A DNA stretch of 64,000 bases from Vreelandella nanhaiensis (GTDB taxonomy: Bacteria > Pseudomonadota > Gammaproteobacteria > Pseudomonadales > Halomonadaceae), in assembly GCF_003990185.1 (NCBI RefSeq), contig NZ_RZHF01000004.1, forward strand, positions 310,001 to 374,000. Reading direction: 5' to 3'. Under the pieces are notes generated by a model, which was not told the origin of the DNA, did not search any database, and worked only from the letters and a program-made list of their open reading frames with translations. Made by a program: the position numbers and the translations under genes. This document shows positions 18,072 through 28,458 of the stretch, one piece after another. Each line of letters starts with the position of its first letter. The first letter of the stretch is position 1.

Positions 18072-19016
18072 TCATACCATAGCTGACCCGGCGGCTAATG
18101 GCCCAGGCGGCGCATCACGCAAATGTAAAAGGCGGGGATGCTGCCAGATGGGCGGCGCGGCCGTACGCGGCACCATACTCATGCTGCCAGGTGCTGCGTG
18201 GCTACCGGGGAAGTGAAAATCGCTTCCCAGCGAAGCGTAAAGCCCGCGCTCGACCAATTGGCGGGCAAGGTCTCGCGTGCTGTCGGGGTTTTGTTGACCG
18301 CTGACCAGCTCAACGCCCTCGCCACCTGCGGCCTGGAAGGTATCCATTAAAAGCCCGCGCTTGCGCCGGGTCAGTCCGTAGCGCAAGGGGTGCGCGATCA
18401 CCGCCACCCCGCCGGATGCCACTATCCACTCTACAACCTCGCTTATTTCCGGCCAGTGGGCTTTTACATCGCCTTTCTTGCCGCTGCCCAGGTAGCGCTT
18501 GAACGCCGTGGCCCAGTCGGCCACCAGCCCTTCGGCTACCAGGGCACGGGCAAAATCGGGTCGGCCAAGCGGGCGGTCGCTACCGGCCTGCTGGCGGGCT
18601 TTTTCCAGAGCGTCTTCAAGGCCCAGCTTTTCCAGGCGCTGGGCAATCACCTCGGCACGCTGAATACGCGCATGGCGCTGGCGCTCAAGCCCATCGACCA
18701 TCGGGCCCTGCAGCCCGCCGGGCATGAGTGCCACCACATGAATATTGATGCCCTGCCAACGGGTAGATAACTCACTGCCGGGCACCAGGCAAAGCCCCGC
18801 CTGCCTGGCGGCCTGCCCGGCCTCTTCAATGCCGTCCATGGTGTCGTGGTCAGTCAGCGCCATGTGGGTAAGGCCACGCTCGGCACATAGAGACACCAGA
18901 TCAGAAGGCGTCATGGCACCATCAGATGCCGTTGAGTGCATGTGCAGATCAACCGGGTAGCGCTGGTCGGCATCGAACACCGCCGGAAGTAACGTTGGAA
19001 ATAGAGGCATGGACAT
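18072..19016 (-). CDS. rnm: PHP-domain 5'-3' exoribonuclease / phosphatase (RNase AM, YciV/TrpH type)
   Basis: A 314-residue PHP-domain metalloenzyme. The opening motif YPVDLHMHSTASDGAMTPSDLV supplies the first HxH metal ligands. ALTDHDTMDG, SELST near 80, GGVAVIAHPLRYG near 195 and SDFHFPG near 250 complete the trinuclear site. The E. coli homologue hydrolyses 3',5'-bisphosphonucleotides and trims the 5' ends of rRNAs. I chose the start MSMPLFPTLL; the frame could extend 14 residues. It is upstream of yciO and divergent from yciI. The C-terminal ~30 residues are low in similarity to the core. Confidence 0.88.
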   Translation of the reverse strand: MSMPLFPTLLPAVFDADQRYPVDLHMHSTASDGAMTPSDLVSLCAERGLTHMALTDHDTMDGIEEAGQAARQAGLCLVPGSELSTRWQGINIHVVALMPGGLQGPMVDGLERQRHARIQRAEVIAQRLEKLGLEDALEKARQQAGSDRPLGRPDFARALVAEGLVADWATAFKRYLGSGKKGDVKAHWPEISEVVEWIVASGGVAVIAHPLRYGLTRRKRGLLMDTFQAAGGEGVELVSGQQNPDSTRDLARQLVERGLYASLGSDFHFPGSHAAPGSMSMVPRTAAPPIWQHPRLLHLRDAPPGPLAAGSAMV

Positions 19017-19177
19017 GACGCCGTGTAGCGAGTTTGTCAGAATAGGAACGTCGTACACGAACAGTCATAATGCTGCGTGTGGGACAGTTTGCAAATGCTC
19101 GCCATGGTGCGCGCTTATGCGGGTGCGGTCAATGCCGCGTAAGACGCCTTATCGTATGCTTTTAAGGAGTTATCCCC

Positions 19178-19477
19178 ATGCTCTACGCAATTATAAGTGA
19201 AGATGTAGCCAACAGTCTGGAGCGCCGTATGACCGCCCGCCCAGATCACCTGGCGCGTATTGAAACCCTACGCGATGAAGGTCGTTTGGTATTAGCTGGC
19301 CCTCACCCCGCCGTTGATACGGAAAACCCGGGGGACGCAGGTTTCAGCGGCAGTTTGATTGTCGCTGAATTTGACAGTTTGGAAGCCGCGCAGAGCTGGG
19401 CAGACGCCGACCCATACATCATTGCAGGCGTCTATGCCAAGGTAATTGTTAAGCCGTTCAAGAAAGTTTTACCTTGA
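19178..19477 (+). CDS. yciI: YciI family protein
   Basis: A 99-residue ferredoxin-like alpha/beta protein of the YCII/DGPF superfamily. It begins [29 protein letters not shown]. The conserved histidine and aspartate (RPDHLARIE; near the C-terminus [13 protein letters not shown]) form the family's putative active site. AAGGAGTT precedes the ATG with good spacing. The biochemical role of YciI is poorly defined. It is divergent from the RNase AM/yciO pair, as in many gammaproteobacteria. Confidence 0.92.
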   Translation: MLYAIISEDVANSLERRMTARPDHLARIETLRDEGRLVLAGPHPAVDTENPGDAGFSGSLIVAEFDSLEAAQSWADADPYIIAGVYAKVIVKPFKKVLP

Positions 19478-19514
19478 CCGAAAGGGGCGACTATGGAGGG
19501 TCGGTCGGCTTTTT

Positions 19515-19567
19515 CACAGAGCCTGTGGAAAACTCTGTGCAAACCCAGCGGACGCTTTGCGCAAAGC
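19515..19567. other. Two small palindromes between yciI and mnmC
   Basis: CACAGAG (19515-19521) pairs with CTCTGTG (19533-19539), and GCTTTGCGCAAAGC (19554-19567) is a perfect 14-bp palindrome. Neither is followed by a T-run, so they are not clear terminators. They may be operators or mRNA structures. Confidence 0.4.
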
Positions 19568-19633
19568 CAGAGATAGCGCCCCCGTTAACAAATTGTCTAT
19601 TTTTTAACCACCTTCATCACCACGGATATCCGC

Positions 19634-21624
19634 GTGACCAAGCGCTCTACTGCTTTGCCCCCATTAACGGCGTTAAGCGCGCCCTCACTCACTTGGAGCG
19701 ACACTTCACCGCACTCTGATGCCTTTGATGACGTGTACTTTTCCCGTGAGGGCGGGCGCGCTGAAACCGAGCACGTTTTCTTGAATACCAACCGCTTGCC
19801 TGAGAGGTTTGCCGCCTGGGAAAGCACGCGAGCCTTTGTGATCGGGGAAACCGGCTTTGGTACAGGGCTGAATATGCTATGTGCCTGGGCCTGCTTTGAA
19901 CAGCACGCCCCCGCCGGGGCGCGACTGCATCTGTTATCCACAGAAAAGTACCCGTTGGACCAGGCCTCCCTTGAACGAGCTCTGTGCGCCTGGCCTTCGC
20001 TTGCCAGTTATTCACAGGTGCTGTGCGCGCAGTGGCCCGCGCCGGTGAGTGGGGTACACCGCCTGCACCTGAGTGATCGCGTGACGCTGGATCTGCATTA
20101 TGGTGATACCACCGAGCGCTTGGCGCTTTTAGATGGACAGGTAGATGCCTGGTTTCTGGACGGCTTTGCTCCCTCCAAAAACCCCCAGATGTGGCAACCC
20201 GAGCTGTTTGAAGCCATGGCGGCGCGCTCGCGCCCAGGCGCCACCTTTGCCACGTTCACCTGCGCGGGGATCGTCAAGCGGGGCTTGAAAGCGGCAGGGT
20301 TTGCCTGGAAAAAGGTGCCGGGTTGTGGGCGTAAGCGCGAAATACTCGCCGGCATGATTGAAACACCACCTGCCGACACGCGCCGCGCATCCACGCCCTG
20401 GTTTACGCCGCCTGCCCCTCTCCCGGCCCAGCATGTGGCGGTCATCGGTGCGGGCATTGCCGGTGGCTGCGTAGCGGCGGCCCTTGCCAAGCGTGGCATC
20501 AAGGTCAGCGTAATTGAGCGTGACGGCCCCGGCGCTGGTGCTTCGGGCAATCGTCAAGGGGCACTTTATGTAAAGCTGGCCGCCGAGACCAACCATCAGA
20601 GCCGGTTCTACCTCTCCGGTTTGCTGTACAGCCAGCGCTGGCTGAGCCAGCTGGATTCGGCTGAGCTATGGCAGCCCTGCGGCGTGGTGCAGCTGGCAAC
20701 AAGCGCGAAAGAAGCCAACCGCCAGCAGCGCTTTAGCGAGCAGCATTCGCTACCCGAAAGCGTGGTTTCCCCCTTAACCCAGAACTTGAGCGAAACGGCA
20801 GGGGCCACCATTGAGGCTGAGCATGGCCTCTTTTATCCACAAGCAGGCTGGGTACGCCCTAAGGCTCTCTGTGAGCACTTGCTGAGCAAGCCAAATATTA
20901 CTCTTGAGCAGGGTAACGTTACGCGCCTTGATCGTGAAAACGGTGCCTGGCAGCTGCAGCTGGAGGATGGCCGTACGATAAAGGCCGACCAGGTGGTGAT
21001 TGCGAACGCTCACTACGCCAACGCGTTTGCTCAGACGGCAAACCTGCCTCTGCAGCAGGTGCGCGGTCAGGTAAGTGAAGTGGCATTGCCTGACCATATA
21101 CAAGGCCCCCAGCGGGTGGTATGTGCCGGTGGCTATGTGTCGCCGGCGATTGAAGGCGTGCTTACCTTTGGCGCAAGCTTTGTGCCCAATAGCGCCAATA
21201 CCGACGTAACGGCGGAGGATCATCAGCGCAATGTGGATGAACTGCGCCAGACCCTCCCCGCGCTAGTAGCCGCGCTTGAAGAGGCAGGCACGCCTTTGAC
21301 ACCGCAAACACTAAAAGGCCGCGCGGCCGTGCGCGCGGCAAGCCCCGATAAAACGCCCTATGCAGGCCCGGTGTCTAATGCACCTGCCTGGAAGGCGGAT
21401 TATGCGTTGCTCAGCAAGGATGCATCAAAGGTGCCGGATGTGCCCGGCGAGCATTACCCGGGGCTTTGGATATCCACCGCCCACGGTTCCCGCGGGCTTT
21501 CAAGCGCCCCGCTGTGCGCCGAGCTGATTGCCTCACGGCTGTGTGACGACCCCATGCCTCTGGAAGCACCGCTGGTCGACCACCTTCACCCGGGGCGGCG
21601 TATTATCAGCTCAATCATTCGCGC

Positions 21625-21631
<7 letters not shown>
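19634..21631 (+). CDS. mnmC: Bifunctional tRNA mnm5s2U34 biosynthesis protein MnmC
   Basis: A 665-residue enzyme finishing the mnm5s2U modification at the wobble base of tRNA. The N-terminal SAM methyltransferase domain (about 1-245) has GETGFGTGLNML and WFLDGFAPSKNPQMW. The C-terminal FAD-dependent oxidoreductase domain (about 260-660) opens with VAVIGAGIAGGCVAAALAKRGIKVSVIERDG and carries GNRQGALYVKL. Both activities are present in one chain, as in E. coli. The first standard start after the in-frame stop at 19586 is the GTG at 19634; the ribosome binding site is weak. Its end overlaps the convergent yheU stop by 7 nt. Confidence 0.95.
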
Positions 21632-23954
<2,323 letters not shown>

Positions 23955-23988
23955 CTAAAAGCGATAATAAAAAAGGGTGTCTTTGAAC

Positions 23989-24023
23989 AAAAACACCCGC
24001 CCTCTGCGAGAAGGCGGGTGTTT
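23989..24023 (-). terminator. Intrinsic terminator downstream of zipA
   Basis: An 11-bp stem (23991-24001 with 24013-24023, AAACACCCGCC / GGCGGGTGTTT) with an 11-nt loop. On the minus strand it runs into five T residues (23989-23993). It begins 15 nt after the zipA stop and precedes ligA. Confidence 0.8.
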
Positions 24024-24038
24024 GTCCGCAAGCGCTAT

Positions 24039-25835
24039 TTAGTGCGCGTGCATATGACGATGCAGACGGTGGCGACGCTCAAAATCATGCACTCTCTGGC
24101 GGGCAAACTCAATGGTCTGGGCCGTCATGACGCTGCGGTTTTCATCTTTCAGCTCGCCGCCCATATGGCGCACAACCACCATGGCCGTTTCCACCATGGC
24201 TTCAAAAGCTGCAGAGCTATCGACCGCTCCCGGCAATGGCATCAGGAAGGTAACCCCTGGCGTTGCAAATTCGTCCATCTCTTCAATGGGGAAGGTGCCC
24301 GGCTTGACCACGTTGATCATCGAGAACTGCAGTTCGCTGTCTGCGTTCTCGGTTTCAAAGCGATGGAAAACCCCCATCGGGCGGCTATAACGCAGCCCAC
24401 AGGCCATGATCAGATCCAGGAGTTTACTGCCGTCAAAGCCTTCTGGGTCCCGGGAAAGCACGCTGATAACGATAACTTCGTCAGCGTTGGAAAGGGTTTC
24501 CTTGGCATGCTCACCAGGCACATCATGACGCAGCGCCTTTTCAAGCGTTGGATGTGCACGTACTACCGAATCCCGCGCGCTGCTGACAGGTGCTTCATCG
24601 TAGGCGCCATCGGCATAGGCATCGTCGACGTACGGATCATCCGCGTAGGCAGGCTCATCATAGCGATACTCAGGCTGGGCAGATTCGTAACGTGCTGCAG
24701 CTGCGCGCTGGGCTTCGGCAGCAAGAGCAGCGGCTTCGCGAGCTTCTGCCTGCTCTTGAGCCAGGCGGGCCTTTTCTGCTTCGGCGGCTTCTTTCGCTTC
24801 CCGACGCTGCTCGGCTTCAAGCGCCTTGCGCTCGGCTTTCAGCTTGGCCTGCGCTTCGGCGCGTTGGGCTTTTTCAGCTTTTTTACGTGCTTTCTCTTTA
24901 CGCCGAATAATCAGGCGGCGTTTTAACGAGCGACCCATGCCTTCAAAATCGACCAGACGATATTCATCTACCGCATCGTCATCCAGCTCATCATACTCAC
25001 CGGCCGTATCTTCACGAAGCTGGCGACGCTTGGGTGAATCCTGCTTGGCAAATACTGCATCTTCGGGTTCGGCACGCAGGACAGGATCGGCTTCCTTGCG
25101 GGTAGCGACAGTCTCAACGTGACTCTCCTTATGCACCGCCGCAGGCGCTTCATCGGCAGAGGATAGGGAGATAGACGGCTCAACAATAGCCTGTTCACCT
25201 TGGGTGGTAGTTTGAGGCGCTGCACTTGCCTGCTCAGTACGCGGCTGCTCAATGCTTACTTGCTCAATGTCTGGCTGGTCAATATCGGGCTGTTGCATAC
25301 GGTCTTGGGAAGCGGCGGGCGCTTTAACCTCAGGGGTGCTCGCGGGTTCATCAGCTAGAGAGAAGCTTGGCTCTCGACGCTCTTGTTCAACCATTGGAGC
25401 TGGCCTGACGCTAGGCTTGGGAGTAGCGGTCGTTGATGGATAAGCCGGGGCAGCTTGCTGGGGCTGTGCCTGGGCAACGGGTGCCTGCTCAACAGGTGCT
25501 TTACGCTTTGGCGCGGCCTTGGCAAAAGTACGCCGAAATTCAGACAGCACGCGAGAAGCCCCCGGGTGCTCTTGGCGCTCCAACTTGGGCTTTTTACCCA
25601 ACCCACTATAGTCGGCAGGCTTCACGACCCGCGCTCCACCGTTAGGCAGCTCCCAATTGATTTCTGCTTCTTTGGCCTCATCATCAAGTTCGGTAAGCTT
25701 CGCTTCGGGAAGATCTTTAACCGCTTGGTCCAGGCGGGGTACACGTCGCTGACGCTGAAGTCGCCGAACACCATCAACTACGATGAGCGATACCAGCGCC
25801 AGACCTAAAATGATTAACCACTCTCTTAGTTCCAT
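24039..25835 (-). CDS. zipA: Cell division protein ZipA, long-linker form
   Basis: Membrane-anchored FtsZ tether of the divisome. The start MELREWLIILGLALVSLIVVDGVRRLQRQRR gives the typical very short periplasmic end and a single transmembrane segment (about 7-24). The C-terminal FtsZ-binding domain (about 450-585; ADEVIVISVLSRDPEGFDG..., MGVFHRFE) is well conserved. In between lies an exceptionally long linker. It is Pro/Gln/Glu-rich to about 290, then a charged Ala/Glu/Lys/Arg helix of about 80 residues (305-385) and a Tyr/Asp-rich repeat region. At 598 residues it is much larger than E. coli ZipA (about 330). A GGA motif 9 nt before the ATG supports this start; an ATG 9 nt earlier is also possible. 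Confidence 0.93.
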   Translation of the reverse strand: MELREWLIILGLALVSLIVVDGVRRLQRQRRVPRLDQAVKDLPEAKLTELDDEAKEAEINWELPNGGARVVKPADYSGLGKKPKLERQEHPGASRVLSEFRRTFAKAAPKRKAPVEQAPVAQAQPQQAAPAYPSTTATPKPSVRPAPMVEQERREPSFSLADEPASTPEVKAPAASQDRMQQPDIDQPDIEQVSIEQPRTEQASAAPQTTTQGEQAIVEPSISLSSADEAPAAVHKESHVETVATRKEADPVLRAEPEDAVFAKQDSPKRRQLREDTAGEYDELDDDAVDEYRLVDFEGMGRSLKRRLIIRRKEKARKKAEKAQRAEAQAKLKAERKALEAEQRREAKEAAEAEKARLAQEQAEAREAAALAAEAQRAAAARYESAQPEYRYDEPAYADDPYVDDAYADGAYDEAPVSSARDSVVRAHPTLEKALRHDVPGEHAKETLSNADEVIVISVLSRDPEGFDGSKLLDLIMACGLRYSRPMGVFHRFETENADSELQFSMINVVKPGTFPIEEMDEFATPGVTFLMPLPGAVDSSAAFEAMVETAMVVVRHMGGELKDENRSVMTAQTIEFARQRVHDFERRHRLHRHMHAH

Positions 25836-26295
25836 GTCGAACATTCCATGGGTCGTCTTACCGGTTGCCAAGGCACCATGCCTGAAGATGGAAACCTTCT
25901 AGATGATAGATCATTATCACCAAACATAGCGCGGTTGCTATAAAAAGGCCTTTTTTTACCATTTTTCAGGTTATGGCCGATTTTCTAACGTTTTAACGCA
26001 GTTTTTCGACTCTAACTGCCGATAATAGTGCCGTATATTTTCATTTTAATACTGATAAGAGCAATTATTTTTACACTTAGCATGTTTACTTAAACATTTA
26101 ATAAGTTTCAGCTTAAAGCTGGAACTCCTAATGCTGTATATAATACCAGCAGCTGTTTAATAGCGTTTAACACTAAGTCTGTACCATAGCACTAACCACA
26201 ATTTTATAATGGTCAATATAGATAAGTTGAGCCTTTTTACACATTTTTTTGTTAATATGATTTAATTTGTTAATGTTTGTATCATTATGTAATTA
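25836..26295. other. AT-rich region between the LysR gene and zipA
   Basis: About 460 bp, markedly AT-rich, with no coding frame. It must hold the zipA promoter at its zipA-proximal end. A 10-bp imperfect hairpin (26105-26114 with 26116-26125) is present without a T-run. The composition contrasts with the surrounding genes and may mark the edge of an insertion between smc and zipA. Confidence 0.6.
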
Positions 26296-27171
26296 TCAAC
26301 TAGCAAGCTTTTGCCAAAAGCTGTCAGCAAAGGCGCTCGCCAGTACCCGTGGTCGCGTCAGATGAATTTCTAACGGTATGTCCCACTGCTCACTTAACCC
26401 ACGCACTAACCTTCCCTCAGCAATTTCTTGTTCTGCCAGACTTTTAGGTATCCAGGCAAGACCCTTATTTTCAAGTGCCATGGACATCAACACGGCCGCC
26501 AAATGGCTGCTAAAGTGGGGTATCCGTTGGGTAGACGGCGCATTTTCGCGAAGCCAGTGGCTGACAACACGGCCCAACCCTGAGGCATCGGTATAGGCAA
26601 GATACGGCATCGCTTCCAACGTGTGGGTACCAGCAAGCTCGCAACCCACCAATGGGATCAGCGTGTCCTCACCTACTTTGAGGCTTTCAAACTGATCGGG
26701 CGAGAGCCGGGTCGGGACCGCCACATGGCGGTGGCTGATTAGAAACTGGCTATCACCATGCAGCAGCAACTGCTCGCAGGCGGCCATGGTATCTGAATGA
26801 AGCCGTACAGCTTCCATGGGTGCGCCCTGTTCCAGCGTACGCACCCAGCGGGGAAAAAACGTGAAGGAAAGCGAGTGAGTAGCAGCAAACTGAAGGGTCT
26901 TGGCTACCTTGCCGTCAATTTCCTGAGCCTCGGCACGCAGCCGATAAAGTCGCCCTACCGCATCCACGGCGCTGGCCTGAATATGCTTGCCGGCTTCGGT
27001 CAGGGTAGTGCCTTGGGGCGTACGCATGAAAAGGCTCACACCCATCCATTGTTCAAGCGCACGAATGCGCCGACTAAACGCGGGCTGGGTAATATGCCGG
27101 GCGGCAGCGGCGCGAACAAAGCTGCCGTGTTCGGCAAGCGCGGTAAAGTCTTCAAGCCAGACGAGTTCCAT
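26296..27171 (-). CDS. LysR-family transcriptional regulator, probable activator of tarD
   Basis: A 291-residue LysR-type regulator. The N-terminal winged HTH (MELVWLEDFTALAEHGSFVRAAAARHITQPAFSRRIRALEQWMGVSLFMR) is followed by an effector-binding domain (about 90-290). I took the ATG at 27171, which starts with the canonical LysR N-terminus; the frame extends up to 32 residues further. It is divergent from the D-tartrate dehydratase gene with a 109-bp gap, the classic LysR-target arrangement, so D-tartrate or a related hydroxyacid is the likely inducer (inference). Confidence 0.9.
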   Translation of the reverse strand: MELVWLEDFTALAEHGSFVRAAAARHITQPAFSRRIRALEQWMGVSLFMRTPQGTTLTEAGKHIQASAVDAVGRLYRLRAEAQEIDGKVAKTLQFAATHSLSFTFFPRWVRTLEQGAPMEAVRLHSDTMAACEQLLLHGDSQFLISHRHVAVPTRLSPDQFESLKVGEDTLIPLVGCELAGTHTLEAMPYLAYTDASGLGRVVSHWLRENAPSTQRIPHFSSHLAAVLMSMALENKGLAWIPKSLAEQEIAEGRLVRGLSEQWDIPLEIHLTRPRVLASAFADSFWQKLAS

Positions 27172-27233
27172 TGGGCAATGCCGTTTTTGCATGGGGTGGC
27201 GAAGTAATAGCATTGGGCAGCCACGCTTGTCAC

Positions 27234-27246
27234 GCTTAGGGTAAGC
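27234..27246. promoter_or_regulatory. Candidate LysR-type operator
   Basis: GCTTA-GGG-TAAGC, a perfect 5-bp inverted repeat midway in the LysR-tarD divergent region. LysR sites often have short dyads with a T-N11-A frame, and this one begins and ends close to that spacing. Assignment rests on position only. Confidence 0.35.
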
Positions 27247-27280
27247 ACTTAACCACTGCCTAATCACTCAGGGAGCCCCC

Positions 27281-28450
27281 ATGCGCATTGTAGACATTCG
27301 TGAAAAGACCGTTTCAATCGCCTCGCCCATTGCCAACGCCTATATAGATTTTTCCAAGATGACCTGCTCGGTCGTCGCCGTGGTGACCGATGTGATCCGC
27401 AACGGCAAGCCGGTGATTGGCTACGGGTTTAACTCCAACGGACGCTATGGCCAGGGTGCGCTGATGCGTGACCGCTTTCTGGACAGGATTAGCGAAGCAA
27501 ATCCCGATACGTTGATCGATCAAGACCGCGACAACCTGGACCCGTTTGCCATCTGGGATACCCTGATGAAAAACGAAAAGCCCGGCGGTCATGGCGAACG
27601 CTCGGTCGCGGTAGGCACCATCGACATGGCGGTTTGGGATGCGGTGGCCAAAATTGAAGGCAAGCCGCTCTACCGACTGCTTGCCGAACGCTACCGTAAC
27701 GGCCAGGCCGACGATAAGGTCTGGGTCTATGCAGCTGGCGGTTACTACTATCCCGGCAAGGACCACACCAAGCTGCAGGATGAAATGCGTAGCTACCTGG
27801 AGCGTGGCTATAACGTGGTCAAGATGAAGATTGGCGCCGCCTCGCTTGATGAGGATATCCGACGCATAGAAGCCGTGCTTGAGGTGGTGGGCGATGGCAG
27901 CCGTCTGGCGGTAGATGCCAACGGGCGCTTTGATCTGGAAACGGCCATTGCCTACGCCGAGGCGCTTAAACCGTACAATCTGTTCTGGTACGAAGAAGCC
28001 GGTGACCCACTGGATTATGCACTTCAGGCGGAACTTGCCAATCACTATGAGCTGCCCATGGCCACCGGGGAAAATCTGTTTTCCCATCAGGATGCCCGCA
28101 ACTTGCTGCGCCATGGAGGCATGCGCGCCGACCGCGACTTCGTGCAGTTCGATTGCGCGCTCTCCTATGGACTGGTGGAGTATATGCGCACGCTCAAGGT
28201 GATGGATGAGCTCGGCTGGTCATCACGCCGTGTCGTACCCCACGGCGGTCACCAGATGTCGCTGAATATCGCGGCAGGCCTGCATCTGGGCGGTAATGAA
28301 TCCTACCCTGACGTGTTCCAGCCGTTTGGTGGCTTTGCCGACGGCATTCAGGTGGAGAATGGCTACGTCGGCCTGCCCGATATTCCCGGCGTGGGCTTTG
28401 AAGCCAAATCCAAGCTGTATGCGGTGATGCGCGAACTGGGTGAAGGCTAA
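27281..28450 (+). CDS. tarD: D(-)-tartrate dehydratase, enolase superfamily
   Basis: A 389-residue enolase-superfamily enzyme expected to dehydrate D-tartrate to oxaloacetate (via the enol). From memory it strongly resembles TarD of Bradyrhizobium: the same length, the N-terminal IANAYIDFSKM..., GHGERSVAVGTIDMAVWDAV and YAAGGYYYPGK segments. Active-site residues are in place: KMK (K181, K183), metal ligands D212 (VDANG), E238 (WYEE) and E264 (TGEN), and H321 in VPHGGHQM. CAGGGAG precedes the ATG. The product oxaloacetate would feed the oxaloacetate decarboxylase or TCA cycle. It stops 8 nt before the convergent smc end. Confidence 0.88.
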   Translation: MRIVDIREKTVSIASPIANAYIDFSKMTCSVVAVVTDVIRNGKPVIGYGFNSNGRYGQGALMRDRFLDRISEANPDTLIDQDRDNLDPFAIWDTLMKNEKPGGHGERSVAVGTIDMAVWDAVAKIEGKPLYRLLAERYRNGQADDKVWVYAAGGYYYPGKDHTKLQDEMRSYLERGYNVVKMKIGAASLDEDIRRIEAVLEVVGDGSRLAVDANGRFDLETAIAYAEALKPYNLFWYEEAGDPLDYALQAELANHYELPMATGENLFSHQDARNLLRHGGMRADRDFVQFDCALSYGLVEYMRTLKVMDELGWSSRRVVPHGGHQMSLNIAAGLHLGGNESYPDVFQPFGGFADGIQVENGYVGLPDIPGVGFEAKSKLYAVMRELGEG

Positions 28451-28458
28451 ACGGAGAC

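Noticed and set aside
27314..28114. A 266-residue minus-strand frame antisense to tarD
   Set aside because: A shadow of the well-supported enolase-superfamily gene, with no recognisable family.
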